A program made the position numbers and the translations under genes. This document shows, piece after piece, positions 15,450 through 24,288 of a stretch of DNA of 37,977 bases. Position 1 is the stretch's first letter. Each line of letters starts with the position of its first letter. Source of the DNA: Bradyrhizobium sp. NAS96.2 (lineage in GTDB: Bacteria; Pseudomonadota; Alphaproteobacteria; Rhizobiales; Xanthobacteraceae); assembly GCF_001908235.1 (NCBI RefSeq), contig NZ_LGHK01000148.1:1-37977 (forward strand), read 5' to 3'. The notes below the pieces were generated by a model. The model worked only from the letters and a program-made list of their open reading frames with translations, made no database searches and had not been told where the DNA came from.

Positions 15450-16154
15450 ATGATCGACCTGCACTACGCGCCGACGCCGAATGGCTGGAAGATCTCGATC
15501 ATGCTGGAGGAACTGGGGCTGCCGTACACGGTGATCCCGGTGAACATCCGCGCCGGCGAGCAATTTAGGCCCGAATTCCTGGCGATCAGCCCGAACAACC
15601 GGATTCCCGCGATCGTCGACCATGCGCCCGCGGACGGCGGCGGGCCGTTCTCGGTGTTCGAGACCGGCGCGATCCTGATCTATCTCGCCGACAAGGCCGG
15701 CCGCTTCCTGTCCAGGGAGCTGCGTGCGCGGTCGAACGTCATCCAATGGGTGATGTGGCAGATGGGCGGCCTCGGGCCGATGCTCGGCCAGCACGGCCAT
15801 TTCGCGCTCTATGCCGCCGAGAAAATTCCCTACGCGATCGAGCGCTACCGCGACGAGACGGCGCGGCTCTATGGCGTGCTCGACCGCCGGCTCGGCAAGA
15901 CCGGCGCCTATATCGCAGGCCCCGACTATTCGATCGCCGACATCGCCTGCTTCCCCTGGACCATGACCCACAAGGCGCAGGGCTTCACCCTCGACGACTA
16001 CCCGAACATCAAGCGCTGGTACGCGACCGTGCGCGCTCGCCCGCAGGTGCAAGCGGGGCTTGCGATCGGAAAGTTCGTCAAGGAGGCGTTCGACGAGGAA
16101 TCACGCAAGAACATGTTCGGCCAGCGTGCGAAGGAGCTGGTCGACAAAAAATAG
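15450..16154 (+). CDS. Glutathione S-transferase family protein (YfcG/Ure2-like)
   Basis: This 234-residue GST has the thioredoxin-fold N-terminal domain (residues 1-85) with APTPNGWK at 7-14, the signature of the nu-class / YfcG-YghU group. SPNNRIPAI and FETGAILIYLA complete the glutathione site, and an all-helical C-terminal domain follows with YSIADIACFPW. Enzymes of this group reduce disulfides or peroxides using glutathione and are cytoplasmic. The gene begins a plus-strand run with an HCCA isomerase and a quinone oxidoreductase, which together suggest handling of electrophiles or aromatic compounds. A palindromic repeat separates it from the next gene. Confidence 0.92.
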   Translation: MIDLHYAPTPNGWKISIMLEELGLPYTVIPVNIRAGEQFRPEFLAISPNNRIPAIVDHAPADGGGPFSVFETGAILIYLADKAGRFLSRELRARSNVIQWVMWQMGGLGPMLGQHGHFALYAAEKIPYAIERYRDETARLYGVLDRRLGKTGAYIAGPDYSIADIACFPWTMTHKAQGFTLDDYPNIKRWYATVRARPQVQAGLAIGKFVKEAFDEESRKNMFGQRAKELVDKK

Positions 16155-16158
16155 TGTC

Positions 16159-16220
16159 CGTTATTCCGCGGCGCGACACAGTCGCGAGCTCTCCGCCTTG
16201 CGGCGCATCCCGGAATGACG
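16159..16220. repeat. Palindromic intergenic repeat, family C
   Basis: Inverted tips (CGTTATTCCG at 16159-16168 and CGGAATGACG at 16211-16220) flank an inner GCGACACAGTCGC hairpin. The layout matches the CATTCCGG-type dispersed palindromes of Rhizobiales and is unrelated in sequence to families A and B. It starts 4 bases after the GST stop codon. Confidence 0.7.
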
Positions 16221-16253
16221 AGAATGAGCGTGGAAAAGACAAAGGGAAACGCC

Positions 16254-16865
16254 ATGATCGAATTCTTCTTCGACTGTTCCAGTCCGTGGACCTACCTCGC
16301 CTGGCACAACATCCAGCCGCTGGCGAAGGAGTTCGGCGCCGAGATCACCTGGCGGCCGATCCTGGTCGGCGGCATCTTCAACACCGTCAATCCGTCTGTT
16401 TACGCGCAGCGCGAGAAGCCGGTGCCGTTGAAGGCGCGCTACATGAAGAAAGATCTTGCCGACTGGGCGCGCTCGGCCGGCCTTGCCATCAAGATGCCGC
16501 CGACCGTATTCCCGGTGAACAGCGTCAAGGCGATGCGCGGCTGCATCTGGCTCGGCAACGAAAAGATGGTGCCGTTCGCGCGCGCGGTGTTCGAGGCCTA
16601 TTGGGGCGACGACAAGGACATCTCGCAGGATGCGGTGCTGACCGAGATTTGTACCAAGCTCGGGATTGATCCGGCAAAATTCCTTGCCGGCATCGGCGAC
16701 CAGGCGATCAAGGATCAGCTCAAGGCCAACACCGAGGAGGTGATGGCGCGCGGCGGCTTCGGTTCGCCGACGATCTATCTCGACAAGACTGACATGTATT
16801 TCGGCAACGACCGCCTGCCGCTGATCCGTGAGGCGCTGGCCCGTCTCAAGGCACGGGCCGCCTGA
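16254..16865 (+). CDS. 2-hydroxychromene-2-carboxylate isomerase (DsbA/kappa-GST fold)
   Basis: This 203-residue protein has the HCCA isomerase N-terminus IEFFFDCSSPWTYLA, where the Ser of the SSPW motif replaces the DsbA cysteine and contacts glutathione. RPILVGGIFN and the late GGFGSPTIYLD (cis-Pro loop) also match. Family members isomerise 2-hydroxychromene-2-carboxylate in naphthalene-type degradation, but many homologues have unknown substrates. I chose the ATG at 16254, which is preceded by AAGGGAAA; an in-frame ATG at 16215 overlaps the repeat edge. Its TGA overlaps the next ATG (TGATG), so it is translationally coupled to the quinone oxidoreductase. Confidence 0.9.
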   Translation: MIEFFFDCSSPWTYLAWHNIQPLAKEFGAEITWRPILVGGIFNTVNPSVYAQREKPVPLKARYMKKDLADWARSAGLAIKMPPTVFPVNSVKAMRGCIWLGNEKMVPFARAVFEAYWGDDKDISQDAVLTEICTKLGIDPAKFLAGIGDQAIKDQLKANTEEVMARGGFGSPTIYLDKTDMYFGNDRLPLIREALARLKARAA

Positions 16866-17839
16866 TGCCGAAAGCCGTTGTCTGCCGCGAGCTCGGCCCG
16901 CCCGAGCGTCTTCAGCTCGAGAGTTTTGCCTCGGTGCCTTTGCAGCCGGGGCAGGTGCGTGTTGCGATCCGTGCCGCCGGGATCAACTTCCCCGACATCC
17001 TGATGGCCGCCGGCGAGTACCAGCTCAAGCCGCCGCTGCCGTTCACGCCGGGCTCGGAGGCCGCCGGCGATGTCGTCGAGGTCAATAACGCTGCCGGTGT
17101 CGCCGTCGGCGACAAGGTGATCGTCAAGATGCGCTTCGGCGCCTATTGCGACGAGACGGTTGCTGTGCCGTCGCAGCTCGTGCCGGTGCCGTCGACTTTC
17201 GACTATGCGGAAGGCGCGACCTTCCTTGCCGCGCACGGCACGGCGTATCACGCGCTGATCGACCGCGGGCAGATCAAGCCGGGCGAGGTGCTGCTGGTGC
17301 ATGGCGCCGGCGGCGGCGTCGGGCTTGCCGCGGTCGAGATCGGCAAGCTGCTCGGCGCCACCGTGATCGCGGCAGCGTCATCGGAGGAGAAGCTTGCGAT
17401 TGCGAAAGAACGTGGCGCGGATCATCTCGTGCTCTATGAGCGCGAGTCGTTCCGTGATGCGGTCAAGCGCCTCACCGACGGTCGCGGTGCGGATGTCGTG
17501 TTCGATCCCGTCGGCGGCGAGGTGTTCGAGAACTCGATGCGCTGCATCAACTGGGGCGCGCGGATTCTCGTCGTCGGCTTCACCGGCGGTATCGGTCTCG
17601 CCCGGACCAATCTGTTGATGATCAAGGGCGCGAGCGTGCTCGGCGTCCGTGCCGGTGAGGCGGTGCGCAAGGATCCCGCGCTCGGCGAGGTCAGGTTCAA
17701 GGCGCTGAGCGAATGGGCCGAGGCCGGCCGGGTGCGGCCGAATATCTCGCACCGGCTGCCGCTGGAGGATTTTGCGAATGCGATGCGCCTCTTGATCGAG
17801 CGCAAGGCGATCGGGCGTGTGGCGCTGATCACTCGGTAG
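16865..17839 (+). CDS. NADPH:quinone oxidoreductase family protein (zinc-free MDR)
   Basis: This 324-residue medium-chain reductase of the quinone oxidoreductase type has a GroES-like N-terminal domain (about 1-125) and a Rossmann domain with HGAGGGVG at residues 146-153. The structural-zinc cysteine cluster of alcohol dehydrogenases is missing, as expected for this subgroup. It would reduce quinones or enoyl-type electrophiles with NADPH in the cytoplasm. The start ATG at 16865 shares a base with the stop of the HCCA isomerase gene. Together with the GST it suggests a small detoxification or aromatic-compound operon. The exact substrate is not readable. Confidence 0.92.
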   Translation: MPKAVVCRELGPPERLQLESFASVPLQPGQVRVAIRAAGINFPDILMAAGEYQLKPPLPFTPGSEAAGDVVEVNNAAGVAVGDKVIVKMRFGAYCDETVAVPSQLVPVPSTFDYAEGATFLAAHGTAYHALIDRGQIKPGEVLLVHGAGGGVGLAAVEIGKLLGATVIAAASSEEKLAIAKERGADHLVLYERESFRDAVKRLTDGRGADVVFDPVGGEVFENSMRCINWGARILVVGFTGGIGLARTNLLMIKGASVLGVRAGEAVRKDPALGEVRFKALSEWAEAGRVRPNISHRLPLEDFANAMRLLIERKAIGRVALITR

Positions 17840-17951
17840 AACTACGCCCTTTGCACTCGTTGTGCACAGCGTCTGCCCAAAATTTCGGCGGCGCTGCCGT
17901 AGGGCTTTTTTACCAATCGAATGTAGGCATGATCCAACCGGGGGTTGAGTC

Positions 17952-19997
17952 ATGTTGAAGAACACCAGGATACTTTATCGCATTGCTTTCTCCGCCTTGC
18001 TGCCGCTGATCGCATTTGCGGCGCTGGCAATCTACGACATCTCGGCGAAGTGGTCGGTTCGGTCTGACATCGCCCGGATGCAGCCGATCGCCGAGGGCGT
18101 CGGCAAGCTCAGCCGACTGGTGCACGAGCTGCAGCGCGAGCGCGGCCTGTCGTCGGCCTATCTCGGCAGCAAGGGCGCGCAGATGCGAACCGAGCTTGCC
18201 GAGCAGCGTAAGCGCACCGACGCGGAGCGGTCGGTCGCAGCATCGGTGCTCGCAGAGCTGAAGGCGCCGGGAGCCGGTGGCCTGGCCGCGGTCGCGCAGG
18301 CGGCCCAGGACGGTCTCGGTCAGCTCGACCAGCGCCGCACCGACATCGATGGCCTTGCGGTCGCGCCGCCGGCAGCCATCGGCTACCTCACCGATACGAT
18401 CGGCCGGCTGATCACGGTCATCACCGGCATTGCCAAGCTCAGCAGCGATGACGATATCTCGAAATCCATCGCCGCCTACGCCGATCTGATCGAAGGCAAG
18501 GAGCGCGCCGGGCAGGAGCGCGCGACCGTTGCCGGCGGTATTGCGGCGGGCCGTTTCGAGCCGCAGCTCTATGTTCGCGCGGTTGGCCTTGCGGCTGCGC
18601 AGGAGAGCTTCTTCAGCGCGTTCCGGGCGGCCGCGTCGCGGGAGGCGCGTGAGCTGTTCACCCGAACGATGTCGGGTAGCGCCATCGACACGTTCAACGC
18701 CATGCGCAAAACGGTCGAGCAGGGCGGGCTCACAGGCGACTTCAAGTCGCTCGACAGCAAATCGTGGTTCGACGCCGCCACCGTCCGCATCGACATGCTC
18801 AAGACGGTCGAGGACGGCCTTGCTGCCGAATTGTCGCGGCTGATGGCCGACAAGAGGGCGGAGGCGACCGTGAGCCTCGCCGTCGTCGCCGGAATGATGC
18901 TGCTGGCGCTGCTCGCGGGATTGCTCGCCATATTGGCGATGGCGCGCAGCATCACGCTGCCGATCCATGCGCTCGCCTCTGACATGACCGGGCTGGCGGA
19001 AGGGCGCCTCGATCTCCGGGTCGGCGCCACCGATCGCGGCGACGAGATCGGCGTGATGGCGCGGGCAGTGCAGTTCTTCAAGGAAAGCATGATCCGCTCC
19101 ACCGAGCTCGCCGCTAGGGATAGCGAGGCCGTCAACCAGCGTGCGGCCCGCGTGGCGCGCGTCGGCGACCTCACCAACCAGTTCCACGACGATATCGGCG
19201 CGGTCATCGATGCCGTGATATCGGCGTCGGCACAACTCGAGGCGACGGCTGCGCAGATGAGCAAGAGCGCCGGCAAGACCAGCGAACAGGCCGCGAATGT
19301 CGCGGGCGCCACGCAGGCGGCGTCGAGCAACATGCAGACCGTCGCCGCCGCGACCGAGGAGTTGTCTGGCTCGGTCGGTGAGATCGGCCGGCAGGTGACG
19401 CAGTCGGCGCAAATCGCGCAGCGCGCGGCGGCCGACGGGCGGCGCACCAACGAGACGGTGCAGGGGCTCTCCGCCGCCGCGGAGAAGATCGGCGACGTCG
19501 TCAAGCTGATCAGCGAGATCGCGAGCCAGACCAATCTGCTGGCGCTCAATGCCACGATCGAGGCGGCGCGCGCCGGTGACGCCGGCCGCGGCTTCGCCGT
19601 GGTTGCCGCCGAGGTCAAGACGCTTGCGGAGCAGACCGCCAAGGCGACCGACGATATCCGGGCGCAGATCGGCGCGATCCAGGCGACGTCAGGCGATGTC
19701 GTCACCGCGATCCGTGGCATGACCGTCACGATCGACGAGATCAACGAGATCGCCTCGTCGATCGCCAGCGCCGTCGAGCAGCAGGGCGCGGCGACCCAGG
19801 AGATCGCGCGCAACGTTCAGCATGCGGCCAAGGGAACCGGCGATATCTCGGCCAATATCGGTGCGGTCACCGGGGCGGCGGAGGAATCCGGGGCAGCCGC
19901 CAGCGAGGTGCTCGGCGCTTCGGAAGAGCTGTCGCGCCAGTCGGAACGCATGCGCAGCCAGGTCGAAAGCTTCATCGGCAGCATCAAGGCTGCGTGA
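17952..19997 (+). CDS. Methyl-accepting chemotaxis protein with a NIT (nitrate/nitrite-type) sensor domain
   Basis: This is a 681-residue inner-membrane chemoreceptor. TM1 spans about residues 11-28, TM2 about 306-330, and the periplasmic part is a helical NIT domain carrying HELQRERGLSSAYLGSKG near 56-73. A HAMP segment (about 330-385) and a long helical signalling domain follow, with the conserved hairpin tip at about 517-566 (ISEIASQTNLLALNATIEAA...). There is no C-terminal CheR-tethering pentapeptide. It would signal to CheA in response to a small ligand; NIT domains are named for nitrate/nitrite but not all bind them. Start: ATG after a GGGGG tract. It converges with the hydrolase gene with no bases between stops. 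Confidence 0.94.
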   Translation: MLKNTRILYRIAFSALLPLIAFAALAIYDISAKWSVRSDIARMQPIAEGVGKLSRLVHELQRERGLSSAYLGSKGAQMRTELAEQRKRTDAERSVAASVLAELKAPGAGGLAAVAQAAQDGLGQLDQRRTDIDGLAVAPPAAIGYLTDTIGRLITVITGIAKLSSDDDISKSIAAYADLIEGKERAGQERATVAGGIAAGRFEPQLYVRAVGLAAAQESFFSAFRAAASREARELFTRTMSGSAIDTFNAMRKTVEQGGLTGDFKSLDSKSWFDAATVRIDMLKTVEDGLAAELSRLMADKRAEATVSLAVVAGMMLLALLAGLLAILAMARSITLPIHALASDMTGLAEGRLDLRVGATDRGDEIGVMARAVQFFKESMIRSTELAARDSEAVNQRAARVARVGDLTNQFHDDIGAVIDAVISASAQLEATAAQMSKSAGKTSEQAANVAGATQAASSNMQTVAAATEELSGSVGEIGRQVTQSAQIAQRAAADGRRTNETVQGLSAAAEKIGDVVKLISEIASQTNLLALNATIEAARAGDAGRGFAVVAAEVKTLAEQTAKATDDIRAQIGAIQATSGDVVTAIRGMTVTIDEINEIASSIASAVEQQGAATQEIARNVQHAAKGTGDISANIGAVTGAAEESGAAASEVLGASEELSRQSERMRSQVESFIGSIKAA

Positions 19998-20675
19998 TCA
20001 GCGCATCCTTGCGAACTGCCCATCGCGCAGGAAGGCGATCGTCTGCGCGATCGCCTCCCTGTTGCGCACCAGCCAGGGATGCGAGGTGGGGATCACGATG
20101 TGATCGGCCATGCCGTCGAGCCTGGTGTTGGCGACCGACACCCTCCCGTCATGCGGCCGCGGCAGGGCCATCGAGGTGATCGGATAGACCGAGCGGTTGC
20201 CGGCGATGATGCCGGCTTCATAATCGATTGTGGGCAGCAACGCACTGGTCGCGGCATCGCGGCGGGTGACGAGCTGCTGGCCGGCCGGGCCGAAGTAGGC
20301 ACGATAGGCGGCGAGGTTCTTCAGCCGATCGGCAATCTCGCTACCGCCGTTCGGCGTGCCCAGCATCACGACGCGGCCGAGCCGCGCCGGGCGATGTCGC
20401 GCGAGGTACACGCGGGCCAGCAGGCCGCCCATCGAATGGCAGACGAAATGCACGGAGCCAATGAGGCCCTGCGCGAAGTGATCGAGCGAGGGGTGGATGT
20501 CTTCGGCCAGCGCGTCGAGGGGCTTGCGCCGGCTGTCATAGTCGAGATTAAGCGTGGCAAAGCCGGCATCGCCGAGCGCCAGCTCCATCCTGCGAAACGA
20601 GCGCGCCGTCCTGCTGATGCCATGCAGCAGGACGACGCCGTCAGGTGTGGACGCCGCTTGACGCCGTTCGTTCAC
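19998..20675 (-). CDS. Alpha/beta-fold hydrolase, lipase-like
   Basis: This 225-residue alpha/beta hydrolase has the oxyanion segment VVLLHGISRT near residues 14-23 and the nucleophile elbow VCHSMGG with Ser81 (Cys in place of the first Gly of GxSxG). Late residues include the probable catalytic acid in the HDGRVSVANTRLDG region and a His in MADHIVIPTSHPWL. There is no signal peptide, so a cytoplasmic esterase or acyl-thioesterase is likelier than a secreted lipase. It starts with GTG at 20675, whose bases overlap the stop of the enoyl-CoA hydratase gene (GTGA), implying coupled translation. This suggests a joint role on acyl compounds, which is inference. Confidence 0.87.
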   Translation of the reverse strand: MNERRQAASTPDGVVLLHGISRTARSFRRMELALGDAGFATLNLDYDSRRKPLDALAEDIHPSLDHFAQGLIGSVHFVCHSMGGLLARVYLARHRPARLGRVVMLGTPNGGSEIADRLKNLAAYRAYFGPAGQQLVTRRDAATSALLPTIDYEAGIIAGNRSVYPITSMALPRPHDGRVSVANTRLDGMADHIVIPTSHPWLVRNREAIAQTIAFLRDGQFARMR

Positions 20676-21562
20676 TTATAGTCGCGCTCTTGCCACCACG
20701 GGAAATAGTCGGGCATGTCGGACGAGACCTTGTTCTTGAATTGCGCCGGGCGCTTCTCCAGGAACGACACCACGCCTTCCTTGACGTCCTCGGAGCGGCC
20801 GCGGGCATAGATGCCGCGGCTGTCGACCTTGTGCGCCTCCATCGGATCGTCGGCGCCCATCATGCGCCACATCATCTGGCGGATCAGCGCCACCGACACC
20901 GGCGCGGTCTTGGCGGCGAATTCCTTCGCGAGCGCGCGCGCGGTCGGCAGCAAATCGTCCGGCGGCACCACCTTGCTGACGAGCCGGCCGGCGAGCGCTT
21001 CCTGCGCCGGGAACACGCGGCCCGAGTAGCACCACTCCAGCGCCTGCGAGATGCCGACGATGCGCGGCAGGAACCAGCTCGAGGCGGCCTCCGGCACGAT
21101 GCCGCGTTGGGAGAACACGAAGCCGAAGCGCGCGGCTTCCGACGCGATGCGGATATCCATCGCCAGCTGCATGGTGACGCCGATGCCGACCGCCGGACCG
21201 TTCACCGCGGCGATGACAGGCTTCAGACACTTGAAGATGCGCAGCGTCACCTGGCCGCCGCCGTCGCGCACCTGCGGATCGCTGTAGTCGACGCTGCCGT
21301 CGGCATTGCGCTTGACCGGGCCGCGCCGCGCATCGCGGTCGAAGGTGTTGGCGCCGGAGGAGAGATCGGCGCCGGCGCAGAAGCCGCGGCCTTCGCCGGT
21401 CACGATGATCGCCCTGACGTCGTCGTCCTTGTCGGCCTTGTCGAACGCGTCGATCAGCTCCTGCTGCATCGTCGCGTTGAAGGCGTTGAGCTTGTCGGGC
21501 CGGTTCAGCGTGATGGTCAGGATCTGCTCGGCGACCTCGTACTTGATCGTCTCATACGCCAT
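20672..21562 (-). CDS. Enoyl-CoA hydratase/isomerase family protein
   Basis: This 296-residue crotonase-fold protein starts MAYETIKYEVAEQILTITLNRPDKLNAF, with the oxyanion loop GRGFCAGADLSSG near residue 65 and RGIVPEAASSWFLPRIVG carrying the second catalytic glutamate position. It should hydrate or isomerise an enoyl-CoA in fatty-acid or related acyl-CoA breakdown. An inserted stretch after the oxyanion loop (FDRDARRGPVKRNADGSVDYSD) makes it somewhat longer than the usual 260 residues. I start at the ATG at 21562 (AGAGGAAAT upstream); the in-frame extension to 21685 is unconserved. It ends inside the start of the lipase-like gene. Confidence 0.92.
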   Translation of the reverse strand: MAYETIKYEVAEQILTITLNRPDKLNAFNATMQQELIDAFDKADKDDDVRAIIVTGEGRGFCAGADLSSGANTFDRDARRGPVKRNADGSVDYSDPQVRDGGGQVTLRIFKCLKPVIAAVNGPAVGIGVTMQLAMDIRIASEAARFGFVFSQRGIVPEAASSWFLPRIVGISQALEWCYSGRVFPAQEALAGRLVSKVVPPDDLLPTARALAKEFAAKTAPVSVALIRQMMWRMMGADDPMEAHKVDSRGIYARGRSEDVKEGVVSFLEKRPAQFKNKVSSDMPDYFPWWQERDYK

Positions 21563-21698
21563 GGGGATGATTTCCTCTCGGTTTTCTTGAATGAACGGCG
21601 CTGGCGCGCGTCTCCATTCAGTTAACCCGGTAATCATCCCTTGTGAAGAAGTCGGATGCGCAGGCTGAGCCCCGCGCATCCCCACTTGCGCTGAGGCG

Positions 21699-23117
21699 CT
21701 ACTTCTTCGGCGGCGTGGGCCACGGCTTTTGCGGGCCGCGCAGGCCTTCGAACGCCTTGCCCATGCCGAGCACGCCGATGTCGTCGAAGCGGCGGCCGAT
21801 GATCTGGACGCCGATCGGAAAACCCTTCTTGTCGTAGCCGCCGTTGATCGACAGCGCCGGGTTCTCCGACATATTCCACGGCACGGTAAAGCAGATGTGC
21901 TCGAACGGCTTCGCCGGGTCGTTGAGCGGTGCTGCGAACTCCGCGGGGAAGTTCACGACCGGCGACACCGGCGAGATCACGTAGTCGACCTCGCAGAACA
22001 GCTTTGCGGCGGCGGCGCGGATCGCCATCGTCTGGTTGAAGCCGCGCACCACGTCGACACCGGAGAGTTTTGCGCCGGCCTCGGCCCAGTCGAGGATGTA
22101 GGGCAGCGTCTTGCCGCGATCGGCCGCAGACAATTTCGACAGCTCGTCCCAGGTTCGCGCACGCCAGAAATTGTCGAGCCCTTCGAGCATGTCAGGCGTG
22201 AGGATGCCGTCGATCTCGGTGATCACAGCGCCGGCGGACTCGAATGCCTTCGCTGCCTTGACGACGATTTCGCGAACGTCCTTCTCGACCTTCTGGCCGG
22301 ATCCGGCATCGAGCATCAGCCCGATGCGCAACTTGCGCGGCGACTTCTCCAGCGCCTTCCAGTTCACCTCGAGCGCCGGCAGGCTCATGCCGTCGCGGCG
22401 ATCGGGGCGCGACAGCACGCTCATCATCAGCGCGGCGTCGTCGACGGTGCGGGTCATCGGTCCCGCGACGCGGCCGACATAAGGCGGGTCGATCGGCACG
22501 CGGCCGAGGCTCGGCTTCAGCGCGACGAGGCCGCACCAGGAGGCCGGCAGCCGCACCGAGCCGCCGATATCGGTGCCGAGATGCAGCGGGCCGTAGCCGG
22601 CAGCACCGGCCGCGCCCGCGCCGGAGCTCGAGCCGCCGGGGTTCTTGCTGACATCCCAGGGATTGCGGGTGAGGGGATGGAACGATGATAGCCCCGACGA
22701 CAGCATGCCGTAATCCGGCATCGTGGTCTTGGAGAAGATCACGCAGCCGGCTTCGCGCAGCCGCGCGGCAGGCGGCGCATCCTTTTCCGCCGGCGCGAGC
22801 TTGACGCTCATCGTGCCCAGCGGCACCGGCTGTCCCTTGGTCGCGACGTTGTCCTTGATGGTGACGGGCACGCCGTCGAGCGTGCCGGCCGGCTCGGCCT
22901 GCTGCCAGCGCTCGGTCGAGGCCTTGGCGACCTTGCGCGCCCCTTCGGGGTCGTACAGGTACAGCGCCTTGATATGCGGCTCCCAGGTCGCGACCTGGGA
23001 GATGATTTCCTCGAGCACTTCGGACGGCGAGAACTGCTTGGCACGATAGCCGGCGAGCAAATCGACGGCCGAGAGATCGTGCAGCGACGTGATGGCGTCC
23101 CCTTTCGGCTTATGCAT
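21699..23117 (-). CDS. Amidase (amidase-signature family)
   Basis: This 472-residue amidase-signature enzyme shows the Ser-cisSer-Lys triad: Lys88 (VPVTIKDN), Ser163 (NPGGSSSGAGAA) and the nucleophile Ser187 (GTDIGGSVRLPASWCGL). It hydrolyses carboxylic amides, and homologues act on amino-acid amides, aryl amides or peptides. I chose the ATG at 23117, which overlaps the end of the M20 hydrolase gene by 8 bases; the longer frame to 23252 runs inside that gene. It is the last gene of the minus-strand set M81 peptidase, M20 hydrolase, amidase. This context points to stepwise hydrolysis of an imported amide or peptide. The substrate is unknown. Confidence 0.93.
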   Translation of the reverse strand: MHKPKGDAITSLHDLSAVDLLAGYRAKQFSPSEVLEEIISQVATWEPHIKALYLYDPEGARKVAKASTERWQQAEPAGTLDGVPVTIKDNVATKGQPVPLGTMSVKLAPAEKDAPPAARLREAGCVIFSKTTMPDYGMLSSGLSSFHPLTRNPWDVSKNPGGSSSGAGAAGAAGYGPLHLGTDIGGSVRLPASWCGLVALKPSLGRVPIDPPYVGRVAGPMTRTVDDAALMMSVLSRPDRRDGMSLPALEVNWKALEKSPRKLRIGLMLDAGSGQKVEKDVREIVVKAAKAFESAGAVITEIDGILTPDMLEGLDNFWRARTWDELSKLSAADRGKTLPYILDWAEAGAKLSGVDVVRGFNQTMAIRAAAAKLFCEVDYVISPVSPVVNFPAEFAAPLNDPAKPFEHICFTVPWNMSENPALSINGGYDKKGFPIGVQIIGRRFDDIGVLGMGKAFEGLRGPQKPWPTPPKK

Positions 23118-24282
23118 GCGCACCTGCCGGCATGCGTTTCTCGATGATGCGAGCGAACATGCTGGCGCCGATCGGCAGGATCTTGTCGTCGAGAACGTAA
23201 CCGGGATTGTGCACGGGCACTGAACCGTCATGACCGACCCAGAAATACGCACCGGGAACGGCCTGCATCATGTCTGCGAAATCCTCGCTGCCCATCTTGG
23301 GCGTCGAGCGGGTGATTACCTTGGCCGGATCGACCACGGTGCGCGCGACTTCCTCGACCACGCGGGACTGCTCTTCCTGATTGACCAGCACGCTGAAGCC
23401 GTCGCGGATCTCAACCGAGATTTCGGCGTCATACGCGGCGGCGAAGCCGGCGCAAATCTCGCGCATGCGCTTGCGGATCAGCCCGCGGATTTCCTCGGAG
23501 AAGCAGCGCACCGTGCCGCACATCCAGGCATCCCCGGGAATGACGTTGTAGGCCGAACCGGAATGGATCTGGGTGATCGACAGCACCGCTGCCTCCAGCG
23601 GATCGACGTTGCGGCTGACGATCGACTGCAGCGCCTGTCCGAGCGTCATTGCGATCACCACCGCGTCCTTGGAACGTTCCGGCATCGCGCCATGGGCGCC
23701 ATAGCCCTGGATCCTGATGTCGAAGAAGTCGGCCGCGGCCATCGCCGGGCCCGGCAGGATCGCGATCTCGCCATGGTTGAGGTCGGGCGCGTTGTGCAGG
23801 CCGTAGACCTCGTCGCAGGGGAACTGCTTGAACAGGCCGTCCTTGATCATGGCGCGGGCGCCGCCGAGGCCTTCCTCGGCGGGCTGGAAGATGAAATGCA
23901 CGGTGCCGTCGAAATTGCGGGTCTCGGCAAGATAGCGCGCCGAGCCGAGCAGCATCGTGGTGTGGCCGTCATGGCCGCAGCCGTGGAAGCGGCCGGGGAT
24001 GATCGAACGCCACTTCAGATTGGTGTTCTCCTCCATCGGCAGCGCGTCCATGTCGGCGCGCAGGCCGATCTTCCTGGTGCCGTTGCCCTTGCCCTTGAGC
24101 ACGCCGACCACGCCGGTGCCGCCGAGGCCGCGATGCACCTCGATGCCCCAGCTCGTCAGCTTCTCGGCGACGATGCCTGAGGTGCGGACCTCCTCGAAGC
24201 CGATCTCGGGATGCGCATGCAGATCCCGTCTGATGGCGGTGAGTTCGTCGGCAAAACTGTCGATGCGCTCAATGGTCGGCAT
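23110..24282 (-). CDS. M20 family amidohydrolase (hippurate hydrolase / aminoacylase type)
   Basis: This is a 390-residue metallohydrolase of the M20D group. It begins with TAIRRDLHAHPEIGFEE, has LRADMDALPMEE near 74-85 and the metal loop GCGHDGHT at 101-108, plus FQPAEEGLGGARAM. A late GSEDFADM matches the last metal ligand region. Such enzymes remove an acyl group from N-acyl amino acids, for example hippurate to benzoate and glycine, in the cytoplasm. It is 6 bases downstream of the M81 gene and overlaps the amidase, so all three are one operon. If the substrate is an N-acylglycine, the freed glycine would suit the glycine riboswitch near 31200; that is inference. Confidence 0.93.
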   Translation of the reverse strand: MPTIERIDSFADELTAIRRDLHAHPEIGFEEVRTSGIVAEKLTSWGIEVHRGLGGTGVVGVLKGKGNGTRKIGLRADMDALPMEENTNLKWRSIIPGRFHGCGHDGHTTMLLGSARYLAETRNFDGTVHFIFQPAEEGLGGARAMIKDGLFKQFPCDEVYGLHNAPDLNHGEIAILPGPAMAAADFFDIRIQGYGAHGAMPERSKDAVVIAMTLGQALQSIVSRNVDPLEAAVLSITQIHSGSAYNVIPGDAWMCGTVRCFSEEIRGLIRKRMREICAGFAAAYDAEISVEIRDGFSVLVNQEEQSRVVEEVARTVVDPAKVITRSTPKMGSEDFADMMQAVPGAYFWVGHDGSVPVHNPGYVLDDKILPIGASMFARIIEKRMPAGAHA

Positions 24283-24288
24283 GGCTCT

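Noticed and set aside
17910..19412. Minus-strand frame of 500 codons
   Set aside because: It is antisense to the chemoreceptor, whose domain order is complete; it shows no family likeness.
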